Assembly (NCBI GenBank): GCA_004325065.1
Contig: PITI01000040.1
Location: 1 to 29,555 of the forward strand
Direction: 5' to 3'
Source of the DNA: Hamiltosporidium magnivora
Taxonomy: Eukaryota > Microsporidia > Dubosqiidae
Length of the DNA: 29,555 nucleotides
Positions 1-8,324 of this stretch are shown here, one piece after another. Within the stretch, counting starts at the first letter, position 1; each line of letters opens with the position of its first letter. A program made the translations under genes and the position numbers. Below the pieces are notes generated by a model, which worked only from the letters and a program-made list of their open reading frames with translations, had not been told where the DNA came from and ran no database searches.

Positions 1-141
1 AGATCAATATGGGATAATTTAATAAAAAAATTAAATTTAATATAGATTCTATTAAAAAGACTTTTTAACGATTGATATAACAACTTAATTTAATTGATAG
101 ATACTATAAAACAAAAGCTTGTTGTTTTAAGAACATAATTA

Positions 142-524
142 ATGAGCGGCTTGCTAAACAGGTTGAATGTAATGCTAAGGAAAAAAATTTTATTATTGAA
201 TTCCTATCATAGTCGATACATATTTGAAAAACTATCTATTTCGGAACAGAAAGTCAGAAATACATTATTCCAAACCTTAAACCCTGGCATTAGCCAAGAA
301 TCACTCTTTTTATTGAGCAGACGTCTCGATATTCAAATCTTACAATCATTCTGTCGAAAAAACAAGGTAGTAATGACACGAAGTATATAATTTCTCAAAA
401 GGTTAGTCATCAGGAATTCTATAGACAGAATTTTGAACAGTTAAAAAATTATTTTAGAAGAGGCCTAAAGTTGAGTCAAAAGGCTTCTAAAATAAACGCA
501 CGGATGTTTTTTTGCCGCTCTTAA
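142..524 (+). pseudogene. Unrecognised coding relic in two frames
   Basis: Two abutting open stretches read well as protein. The first runs from an ATG at 142 to about 353 (frame ending at a TAA near 390) and includes KVRNTLFQTLNPG and SLFLLSRRLDIQILQSF. The second, in another frame, is open from 354 to the TAA at 522-524 and includes SHQEFYRQNFEQLKNYF and RRGLKLSQKASKINARM. One small indel near 350 would join them into about 125 codons. In DNA this A+T-rich, two adjacent open frames with mixed charged and hydrophobic residues suggest a decayed gene, not chance. I do not recognise the family. It could instead be a random open frame. Confidence 0.35.
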
Positions 525-1031
525 TAATTTTTTGAAAGCTTTATAAAAAAGTGAGATAGCAAAGAATTTTGTAAGGGTTTGTTCGCTTGGTTGTTATTAC
601 ATCGGTGCTAAAATCGATTTATATTTGTATAATAGATTACCATTTTTATTTTTGCAACCTTTCCATAAATCTTTATTCTGATTAATTTCTTGTCTGCACA
701 ACTCATATGAAAAAGATATGTTATAGAATTTCATTACAATTTTGTTCAAACATCTCTTTTTTCGATGCAATATTTTCAAATTAGTCCCAAAAATGAGCTT
801 AAATCAAATCTAAAAATCATAGTAAGTTAATTAAAATCATTATCTAATCACAAATCTTTGATTTAAATGGTTGATAAGAATAAATTATTTGTTCACAGTT
901 GAAAAGCACAAATCTATGATGGTTATGGGTAAGCTTGAATTTATGAAACACACATGACAAATACCAGGTCAAAACCACTGTGAAATAGGTAAGATAGAGT
1001 TAGGGTTAAAAAAGTGGATTTATGGATTTAA
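525..1031. other. A+T-rich intergenic DNA
   Basis: No convincing reading frame, RNA or repeat is seen. A 60-codon open frame on the - strand (597-779) is within chance expectation. Confidence 0.5.
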
Positions 1032-1079
1032 ATCATTTTTATACACCTAACTTCTATATTTTCAAGTCGGCGCATAGAT

Positions 1080-1385
1080 ATGCTTAATTCGTATCTGAAT
1101 GCAAATCTCAAAAAATCAAACGAGAGTTTAAGTTATAAACAAAATAAGTTAGATATAAGCGAAAGTTTACAAAATATGTTTTTAGGAGGCCAATTTTCGA
1201 TACTGTATGTATTAAAGGATAAAATGAGAAAAAACGGTATCGCTAAGCGATTTGCAATTAATACTTCCAGGGGATTTCATTTGGTCGAAATCAAGTACAT
1301 GATCAATTTTAAAAAAAGTTGGGTTCTAAAAAATGTTCATTTATTGTCGAACCCATTCCACAACCACATTTTTTTTCACTGTTAA
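1080..1385 (+). CDS. Hypothetical protein, doubtful
   Basis: A 101-codon frame from the ATG at 1080; it is open back to 1032 without a further ATG. Length is borderline: in DNA this A+T-rich about one frame this long is expected by chance in a window of this size. The product is Lys/Asn/Ser-rich with segments such as NESLSYKQNKLDISESLQN and GGQFSILYVLKDKMRKNG. It has no signal peptide, membrane span or known motif. No CCC tract precedes the ATG, unlike three of the four sure genes. It ends 42 bases before a hAT element. It may be a remnant of a larger decayed gene. Function unknown. Confidence 0.3.
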   Translation: MLNSYLNANLKKSNESLSYKQNKLDISESLQNMFLGGQFSILYVLKDKMRKNGIAKRFAINTSRGFHLVEIKYMINFKKSWVLKNVHLLSNPFHNHIFFHC

Positions 1386-1427
1386 ACACCAAAAATAATA
1401 TATTAGGTCAATTTGATACATACAAAT

Positions 1428-1637
1428 CAGTGGTTCTTAACCTTTTAAGTGAGCCGCACCTCTTTAATTAAAAATTAGTCTCCGCACCCCCCAAGAAAAA
1501 GTTTTCGGATTTTTGCAAATTTGTTGTTCATTTAAAAAAATATGCAAATTGCATACCTTTGTAGGCTTAAGCTTTTGACAGGGGCTTCGGACGTACTCCA
1601 AAAAAATCCCCTCCGCATTCTCGGTTAAGAAACGCTT
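1428..1637. mobile_element. Short non-autonomous hAT element (MITE)
   Basis: The left end starts CAGTGGTTCTTAACC. The right end, read inward on the other strand, contains TTCTTAACC in register, so the terminal inverted repeat is about 15 bp with several mismatches. CAG-starting ends of this form are typical of the hAT superfamily. The flanking octamers are atacaaat (1420-1427) and atctaaat (1638-1645), identical at 6 of 8 positions, which fits the 8-bp target duplication of hAT elements after decay. The interior carries C/G-rich patches (for example gagccgcacctc and ccgcacccccc) unlike the flanking DNA. There is no transposase frame; it would need an enzyme supplied from elsewhere. Confidence 0.7.
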
Positions 1638-1639
1638 AT

Positions 1640-1990
1640 CTAAATATATTTGTTTACCACATTTTTTCTCTTAAACCATTTTCTTGTAGCTTCTAATTTT
1701 TCTTATATTAAGAAATGCAAATTATTTCAAAAGCAAAATAAAAAGAAATAAACGATCATTAATCGATAAATCAAAAAAAAACAAATAAATACCCCATTAA
1801 GAATAAAAACTATGTAAAAAAAGAAACGAGCTTTAAATCTTCATTTTTTCCCAATATGAAATCATCGGCATAATGATACTGCTTAATACGATTTTTGCAA
1901 ACAATTTTCTATTTATTTCCCATTATATTAGGATCTATGCTTACCCCTTCTAAAAACTTCTTTCAAAAGTTTTTCCTCATAAAACCAACC
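1640..1990 (+). repeat. Dispersed repeat, copy A
   Basis: This stretch aligns by eye with 7640-7990 in the same orientation. Shared landmarks are taaaccatttt near 1672 and 7670, tttttcttat near 1698 and 7697, agaaaCgagctt near 1823 versus agaaaTgagctt near 7821, gcaaaCaattttcta near 1898 versus gcaaaTaattttcta near 7898, and a run of T near 2000 in both. Divergence is considerable and small indels are present. Copy A is too decayed to read as protein. It begins just after a hAT element, whose insertion may mark or interrupt its left end. The repeat family is not recognised. Confidence 0.55.
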
Positions 1991-2970
1991 ATTTTACTTT
2001 TTTTTCGTCTTTTGATTGCTGTCAAAAACTCTCTTTAATAGCAACACGCCACAGGATATATTTTAAACGAATGAAGTGTACATCCGCATCATTTTTCATA
2101 CAAGTCACATATTTTCCTCGATTTCCAAGTGCGCTTTTAAAAAAATATTAATTTTATTATTATACATTTTAAGCTCAAAATTGTGATTGATTTTGAAAGA
2201 TAAATTTTAGAAAATTAACCGTTTTTAATTCTTTAATACACATTTATCACATCAGTTTGCTCTTGATAAAATTTTACCTGTCAAAATGCAATATTTTTTT
2301 TCTTCCAAAAGATAAATATAAATAAAAAAATTTAACCTTATTATGAAAAAGTTCAGAGAAGAAATAATTGATTCATTAAAAATTTAATTTTATTTTTTAT
2401 CTAATTTGATTGGGAAATGGATTCGACATTTTTTTAAAAACAATTAAATAGAAATTACTTATAATCCTTTGATATACAATTTCTAAATTAGGTTATATCA
2501 GCGGAATAACAATTATCTAAATTTCATGTTAAGTCTAATTTTTGAAATTTAATTGCCCTATTCAACCGTTTTACCTCTGAATTTCTATTAAATCATAAAT
2601 CTGGATTGATTTCTATCGTAGATTTGTTCTTCGGTACAACATTCAAAACCAGAGGTTTCATCTAGTGTAATTACTAGTTTGGAGTCTTGCTCATCTTTGA
2701 TTATGGTTTTTTAAATTGTGTTAAACTTCATTTTACTGCATTTTTTCGTACAAAATCGAATGATAGCAGTTCAATCACTCACTCCAAACCTATTCTTAAA
2801 CTCGATTTTATTTTTGATTGGAATAATTTATGCAGATTGTTTCTTCGAGTACTGCCTAGTGTCATATTTCTCTTTCTTTATGAATGTTATTTTATTGAGA
2901 TAAATCCTTTTTACATAGTAAAAATCAATAAGCATCATCACATTTCAAATTAAATATTCACATATTTTGT
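1991..2970. other. A+T-rich DNA, possibly with coding traces on the - strand
   Basis: No intact gene. On the - strand, short open pieces read protein-like, for example SKLVITLDETSGFE and CCTEEQIYDRNQ around 2590-2690, with stops between them. They lie downstream of the LINE relic on the same strand and may belong to it or to another decayed element. The 88-codon + strand frame at 2687-2953 overlaps these traces and is judged a shadow. Confidence 0.35.
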
Positions 2971-2979
2971 TGATAATGA

Positions 2980-3420
2980 TCAATTTATATGGTACAGAAT
3001 CATGGCTTTTGATTTTTCAGCTTAAATGATTTAAACAAAACTCTGTGAATCAAATCCGACTTGATTTAGCTTTTTTTCTTGAAATTCTATCTAAAAACAA
3101 ATTCCCCGTCTATATTTTCAGATTTGACACCCGTTATTATGATATCCATTCTTATTTCTGCAAATTCATTTCTATAAACTTCTAGAACTAAAGATTTCCA
3201 ATTCATTTTGAGGATTTACGTGTATTTATCTTATAGAAGTAATGTATTGACTCGGTCATTTCTTTATGTCGTACGTGCAATCTTTTTAAGCGTATTTACA
3301 CAAAGAACGCCCGATAATCTATTTTTTCAAAGGAATTAGCATATTAATCACTTTCCCATGCTTCTCGAAATACATTTCTATTTTTTATATTGTAGTAAAC
3401 TGCTTAATCGCATAGCTGTA
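2980..3420 (-). mobile_element. Relic of R2-like LINE: zinc-finger and endonuclease part (relic A)
   Basis: Read on the - strand, successive pieces follow the order of the C-terminal half of R2-like LINE proteins, which carry a zinc finger followed by a restriction-like endonuclease that nicks the target for reverse transcription. RNVF lies near 3379. HVRHKEMTESIHYF near 3275-3235 corresponds to the conserved HNEVVRxIH region. NEFAEIRMD is at 3144-3170. VGFDSQSF near 3063-3040 corresponds to the VGIT-S-Q segment of the nuclease core. AEKSKAMIL is near 3020-2990. Four or more stops and frame changes interrupt the reading, so it is dead. The family call rests on remembered family patterns and on agreement with the relic at 24120-25290. 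Confidence 0.6.
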
Positions 3421-4450
3421 ATTTTTTTTTTATAAAATATATTTATATATTAAGCAATGAAAGCATCTTACGTTCTTAGATACAGAATTTTACGATACAT
3501 TGTTTATAACTAATATTGATCTATTTATATATAAGTAGTGATTTCTATGTGATTAACTCTTGGTTTTTTTAAAAAATAGAGAGTAATGTAAGATTCATCT
3601 GCTTACATGGTGTAATTATAATTGATTTTTAACCTAAATAAAAATATAAATATTGTAAAAGATCTTAATTAATTTATATTTTGGATGTGATTGTAATTGT
3701 TTCAAATGATTTAATTACAATGCGACTTCATATTTGGGTCGAAATGTTACATTGATATTTTTTGGAAAAAGGTGAACTTAAGGTAATCAATTTTACAATA
3801 AAGTCGATTTTTGTTGTATATAAGCATTATTTAGCATTTACGAACTATCAGTAATATTCTATATAAACTTTAATATTTAACCCGAAGGCACGATAAACGG
3901 TCTTTGAGTCGGTTTTTGCTAACTTATAAAAACAATGTAACCTATTTTATAAATTTCGCATACTTGACAAGATAAATTTTTCTATAATAAATAAACAGAT
4001 TATTTCTATTTTTGTCTTTGTTTGAAGTAAATATATTAAAAAATACTTGATTTATAAACACTTTTTCACTATCGTCAAATAATTACATAGAGATCAATTT
4101 ATTATTTCATCAAAGACATTGACGAAAAAATTATAATATGCATTTGTGGTACAAGAATCGTATAGAATTAGCAATATTTCGACATAAAATCTTGCGTTTT
4201 TGGTAAATTCAACACGATTGTAAATTAAAAATTTAAGAAAAGTACAAAAAACTAGATAAGAATTAGTATTTTTGTGTAAGGAAAGGTAACGTGAATTCTA
4301 GGTATTTTTTTAATGTTTTACTTAGCTATCTTCAGATTAGTATAATATTTATTTTATCAAAAAAGTCAAACGCATCAAAACAACCTTAAGAAGATATAAA
4401 AATACGTGAAAGTTTTAAGAAATTGATAAAGATGGAATTCTGCAAACTAA
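3421..4450. other. A+T-rich intergenic DNA
   Basis: About 1 kb with no reading frame, RNA gene or repeat that I can support on either strand. Confidence 0.5.
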
Positions 4451-4709
4451 GATGCTTTGTTTGAAGATAATAATGAACTAATGGGTGATGCTTTTAGATG
4501 TCAAGATTTTGAAGATTAAAGGGGAATAGTTCCGAATATATATCCCAACCGGCAAAGAAACAGAATACTTTTGGATTTCGAACAAGATAGAAGAGAATGA
4601 AAGATTATGCAAATATAGATCTTTCAGAAATGATATGGAAATAAGCGTTAGACCGCCTCATGCCATTTTCAAAGGAAAAGTAGAGCTAATAGGATATGTA
4701 AAATTGTAA
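4451..4709 (+). pseudogene. Coding relic, possibly N-terminal part of an ISXO2-like transposase
   Basis: Two open pieces in different frames. The first, 4451-4519, reads DALFEDNNELMGDAFRCQDF before a TAA. The second, 4530-4709, is 59 codons from a TAG to a TAA and includes IPTGKETEYFWISNK, CKYRSFRN and SVRPPHAIFKGKVEL. A one-base shift joins them. The order of an aromatic/Trp patch, an ISVR-like strand and an F-x-K-x-x-L segment recalls the region before the DDE domain in ISXO2-like transposases. That is a tentative resemblance; the expected cysteine pairs are mostly missing. There is no intact start. Read as a decayed fragment. Confidence 0.4.
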
Positions 4710-5758
4710 ATTATGTTAGTTAAAATCAAGAAACATTTTCATTTCAATTGACTACTAGTCGTATACTACATATATACATGCACACAAGAAGAAAAGATGA
4801 GTTGTTAGAAATAAATTTGAGTTTGTTTCAAAATATTTAGATATACTTCTTGCAATTATATCTACAAAAAAGTCATATGATAAAGAAAATTGAAATTTTG
4901 TTTCTCGATGAATAAAACACGTAGTTTAATTTTTTTTAGAAACTACAAATAGAAAAAAAGTTTGAACCTTAAAGTTATTCGGATTTATACAAAAAGTAAA
5001 CGAATTTAACGCTTTAAAACTGAAAACTCTCTGTGATATCTATGATTTAGAATATATTATTGGAAAACAGCATAATATTACCAAGATTTTGCTGTTTTTA
5101 CTATAAAGAACAGCTACATACGACTAAAGTGAAGGCTGATTTACACAATACATGTCTAACGAGCTTGATAAATTTTCTATAAAATTTTGTTTAACATAAG
5201 AAATCTTCCACAAATGCATTATAGACTTTCTCATATATCTGAAATCACGGGAAAAAGACACTTTCGATACCAACTTCTGAATATTACGTGCTTAACTTTT
5301 GAAATAATTTACGAGTGGCAAAATTGCTGTAACAAATCATACGTTCTTAATGATCAAATCTTTTGAAACACAACAGATATCAAAAAAACTATATTAGTTG
5401 GAAATACACGATCAAATAAAAAGGGTTGCCAAAAGTTGCTAAGCAACAAAAAGTAAATCTTGAACGGTTTATCAAAAAATTTACAGACAGATAAATGTTT
5501 TCTTAGAATCGTTAAACGTAACCCTAGAAACGAGCACTTTTATTTAGTTATCAAAATAATTTTGACAGTTTTAAACGATGATAAATGTTTGCCTTGATCT
5601 TTTCATATTCCAATATAACTATTTTCTATTTAGACATGGCGGTTAAAATGGCGAAGAAATATATCACAAATCCCAAGTATTACAGATCGCAGTTTTAAGT
5701 GTTTTAATAGCTTGATTTGGCTAAAAAAAAAAGGGAATATATTTCGATTAAAGAAATT
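4710..5758. other. A+T-rich intergenic DNA
   Basis: No supported feature in about 1 kb. A few short open stretches are within chance expectation. Confidence 0.45.
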
Positions 5759-6165
5759 TTAATCTAGTCTGTAGTATAACTCGGATACTTTCAAGAAGCT
5801 TGTTAGCAACCAAATTGCAATAAAAACATAAAAAAACATTCCTAAATCTACAATCAGTTCTATCAACACAAGAAATTTAAAATAAAATATTGTGACGAAA
5901 TATATCCATGTAAATTTTTTATGAATGGGGAAAATATGTAGGCAGAAAATACAAATTAGAGACATTCTCTCTAAGTAAAAGTATGTATAGATGAATCAAT
6001 CCAACATTTATTGTAATTCTTATTTTTAGTTTTTATAGAAATAGACATTAAGAATTTATATTTGAAATTCATAAAATTGCTGTCTTTATTTGGTTCCTTA
6101 TAATAAATTTCAGGCATCCAATCATGAAATATAAATATCAAACATTTTACGGCTATTATATACAC
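5759..6165 (-). pseudogene. Possible decayed membrane-protein gene
   Basis: Two - strand frames lie end to end: 64 codons from 6165 to 5971, then 68 codons from 5965 to 5759 in a different frame. The second is strongly hydrophobic, with two or three stretches long enough to span a membrane (for example IYFVTIFYFKFLVLIELIV and MFFYVFIAIWLLTSFL). Both lengths are individually within chance, and T-rich codons make hydrophobic stretches easy to obtain, so this is weak. No family is recognised. Confidence 0.2.
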
Positions 6166-6624
6166 TGGTATTTATCAAATATTCGTATGATTAAAATATA
6201 TAGCAAGAGATTTGTTTAGAATATGTTTTTTCTGTGGTGTTCACAGCACTAATAACCGAATACCCTTAATATTTAATCTTTACATAACTTTTGAGTTAGA
6301 CTTTCTTGTTCCAATTTGTCATAGCATGTCATTTAAAGACTAATATATTTTAAATGACATTCATTCTCGAGTATATTATTTTAGGTTTCAATTCACGCTA
6401 AATATATTTATAATAATACATTGAAATTTATAGAAAACCTAAAGTTTTTAGATTCAACGTATTATTTTTTCTTTTTTCTTTCTATCAACTTGAATATTTT
6501 TTTTTACAGAAAACTTAATATGCCTTTTGCCCAAATAAGTAAATTATAATGATTTTCAAGGAATATTTTCGTTCTTAATCAATCATTTTCTATAAATTCA
6601 AAAAATTAGTCTCCCCTTAAAGTA
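6166..6624. other. Upstream region of the 207-codon gene
   Basis: A+T-rich leader with no repeat or RNA gene seen. It ends with the CCCC tract before the next start codon. Confidence 0.4.
6613..6616 (+). promoter_or_regulatory. CCC-type start-site motif
   Basis: CCCC ends 8 bases before the ATG at 6625 in otherwise C-poor DNA. CCC- or GGG-like tracts just before start codons are a known microsporidian signal linked to transcription start. Confidence 0.55.
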
Positions 6625-7248
6625 ATGTTGTTTGCTTTGTGTTTTTTCTTTTACGAAAGTTTGATAAACTGTGCAAGTGGAAGTGATATGCTTGATAAGA
6701 AAGAGGAGTTAATAGAAAGCAGGTCAAGTATTGATTCATTAAATGATGTTGGATCGACTTTAGATTCAGCAGCCTTTGCTCACTTCAATAAATATGAAAA
6801 TTCTTCTTTAACAAATGGTGAGATTTCTAATGAATCCACGAAAACTTCATTAAATGCTAACGAAGCGATTCTGTCTTATATAGCAAACACCATTTTTGAA
6901 AAATTTAAAGGCCATAAACCAGTTTCTATTTCGAGTTCAGATGATAGTATGTCAGAAGTAAATCCCTTGGCAAGTGAAAGAAGTGATCTAGGCAATGAAA
7001 GATATTCGTTTGGTGAAAATAAGAGATCGCAGAAACCCATAATATCTGAAAATCTAAGAGATAAAGAAGAGGTTGAATCATCCGGAACGTTCGATTTACC
7101 TATAATGGAAGAAAATGAAGCAATAGCAAACGAATGGCTCACAATAAAGTGCAAAAAGTATGATTGTGTTGTCGAAATAGGAGAAGTACTCGAAAATGAA
7201 AGTACAATTGAAAACCTTGGTGCAGTAACAGAAAAAGAAACCGATTAA
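6625..7248 (+). CDS. Acidic Ser/Glu-rich protein with signal peptide
   Basis: A 207-residue protein I do not recognise. Residues 1-19 (MLFALCFFFYESLINCASG) look like a signal peptide: a hydrophobic core ending in small residues. The rest is hydrophilic and rich in Ser, Glu, Asn and Asp, with no membrane span. Two cysteines in KCKKYDC (about residues 176-181) may form a disulfide. The length is far beyond chance in this composition, and the start is backed by the CCCC tract 8 bases upstream. Taken together it is probably secreted or directed to the endomembrane system; a role at the host interface is only an inference, as such proteins are common among lineage-specific microsporidian genes. 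There is no neighbour within 3 kb to suggest a pathway. Confidence 0.7.
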   Translation: MLFALCFFFYESLINCASGSDMLDKKEELIESRSSIDSLNDVGSTLDSAAFAHFNKYENSSLTNGEISNESTKTSLNANEAILSYIANTIFEKFKGHKPVSISSSDDSMSEVNPLASERSDLGNERYSFGENKRSQKPIISENLRDKEEVESSGTFDLPIMEENEAIANEWLTIKCKKYDCVVEIGEVLENESTIENLGAVTEKETD

Positions 7249-7639
7249 ACTGTTCCGCAAGAAGTGAAACATTAAAAAAGATGAATAAGAAAAGGTCTAG
7301 TAGATTACGAATTTCATTCTTGGGTTTATTTAAAATTTATTAAGAAATTTTCTTCTATAATTTATCGTATTTATTTGTTACCTTATTATTTTAGTTATTG
7401 TTTTTACTTGTATTATATTGCAAACAGGCATTGGAATCTATGTAATTTACTTATATATTACATACTTTGTTTTCTTTTTTTCGCCTCTTTCATCATTCTC
7501 TTTTTGATATTCATGAAGTAGTATCGAAGAATTTGATTTCGGTACTAACTGTAGAACCGGTTCCAGACCAGAGCCTCATTCTAAAACCATAAAAAATCCC
7601 GCAAACGCCTTAAAAACAATATTTTATATAAAATTTATA
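7249..7639. other. A+T-rich 3' flank
   Basis: No supported feature. A locally C/G-richer patch (gtagaaccggttccagacc, near 7551-7569) contains the palindrome gaaccggttc but nothing further is recognised. Confidence 0.4.
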
Positions 7640-7990
7640 ATTTAAAATTCTTTTATTTACTCAATTTTTTTTAAACCATTTTTTCTTGTTTTAATATTTT
7701 TCTTATTCTTTACTTTAAAAACTAGAAATATTTAGAAAACCAAAAAAACAGGCATTAAGAAGCCAAGATGAAAAGATAGCTCTGAAAAATGTTGGTCTTA
7801 AAGATACAAACGGTTATGTTAAGAAATGAGCTTCCAGTCTTACGGGTGGTTCTAATGGTAAAATACTTCCTCGTATTATACTTCTTAATGCAATTTCCGC
7901 AAATAATTTTCTACTTTCCATCGAATTCTATTAAAGAGCTATCACTGCCTCTTCTAATAAAAACTTTATAGAGATTTTCTCAATAAAAGC
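7640..7990 (+). repeat. Dispersed repeat, copy B, with coding traces
   Basis: Aligns with 1640-1990 in the same orientation. Copy B is the better preserved. From about 7752 one frame reads LRSQDEKIALKNVGLKDTNG, then YVKK, a TGA, and ASSLTGGSNGKILPRIILL to a TAA near 7930. About 60 codons with a single internal stop and a protein-like composition suggest the repeat derives from a coding mobile element. The 60-codon frame starting at 7789 is a shadow in another phase. I do not recognise the protein, so the class of element is open. Confidence 0.5.
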
Positions 7991-8097
7991 AAGTTTATTG
8001 CTTTTTTTTGTGTTTGAAAATAAAATCTCCTTTCATTAGTACTAGATTACCAAGATTTAATTTTTAGCGAAAGCTCACAACATATAACATCATTTAT

Positions 8098-8323
8098 TAT
8101 TTTATTTATTTAATAGCCCGCTCCTTTCCTACGGATGGAATACAATCCAACCATGAATTATAGCTTCGCCAAGTTCTAGGCATTGCAAAGACAATTTTCT
8201 TTTGATTGGTCAGGTTTTCAGCCTCAAGCAAACTTTCCGAGCGAAAACAAAAGTGTACCGACCCGGGATCGAACCCGGCCCTTCGGAAGTAAATTCCGAT
8301 ATTCTCACCATTAGGCGGTTAGT
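8098..8323 (-). mobile_element. Candidate tRNA-derived SINE
   Basis: Read on the - strand the 226-bp unit has a tRNA-like head (8323-8255), a body of about 140 bp that is less A+T-rich than the flanks, and an A/T-only tail at 8114-8098 (attaaataaataaaata). The sequence ataaatgat occurs immediately before the head (plus strand 8324-8332) and again immediately after the tail (8089-8097), as expected of a target-site duplication. The head holds a good box B (GGTTCGATCCC) and a weaker box A region (GCCTAATGGTGAG). The unit sits inside a decayed coding region on the same strand, and removing it with one duplication copy leaves that frame open for 12 more codons. Only one copy is visible here, so repetition across the genome is untested. 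Confidence 0.5.
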
Positions 8324-8324
8324 A
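8255..8324 (-). tRNA. tRNA-like sequence, anticodon UUA (probably not functional)
   Basis: A 70-base fold can be drawn. The acceptor stem tactaac/gtcggta has one mismatch and one G-U pair. The anticodon arm TCGGA-ATTTACT-TCCGA has five perfect pairs and a 7-base loop. The T stem CCGGG/CCCGG has a 6-base loop, one base short. The D stem is largely unpaired. Its nearest resemblance is to tRNA-Glu/Asp. The anticodon would be UUA, matching the stop codon UAA, and position 37 is C where a purine is usual. All four sure genes here end in UAA, so a working suppressor is unlikely. Best read as the tRNA-derived head of a SINE or a tRNA pseudogene. Confidence 0.45.

Noticed and set aside
6876..7154. 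92-codon - strand frame
   Set aside because: Antisense shadow of the 207-codon gene.
8255..8324. Functional ochre suppressor tRNA
   Set aside because: The D stem is mostly unpaired, the T loop is one base short and position 37 is a pyrimidine. The SINE-like context explains the sequence better, and UAA is the normal stop of the genes here.
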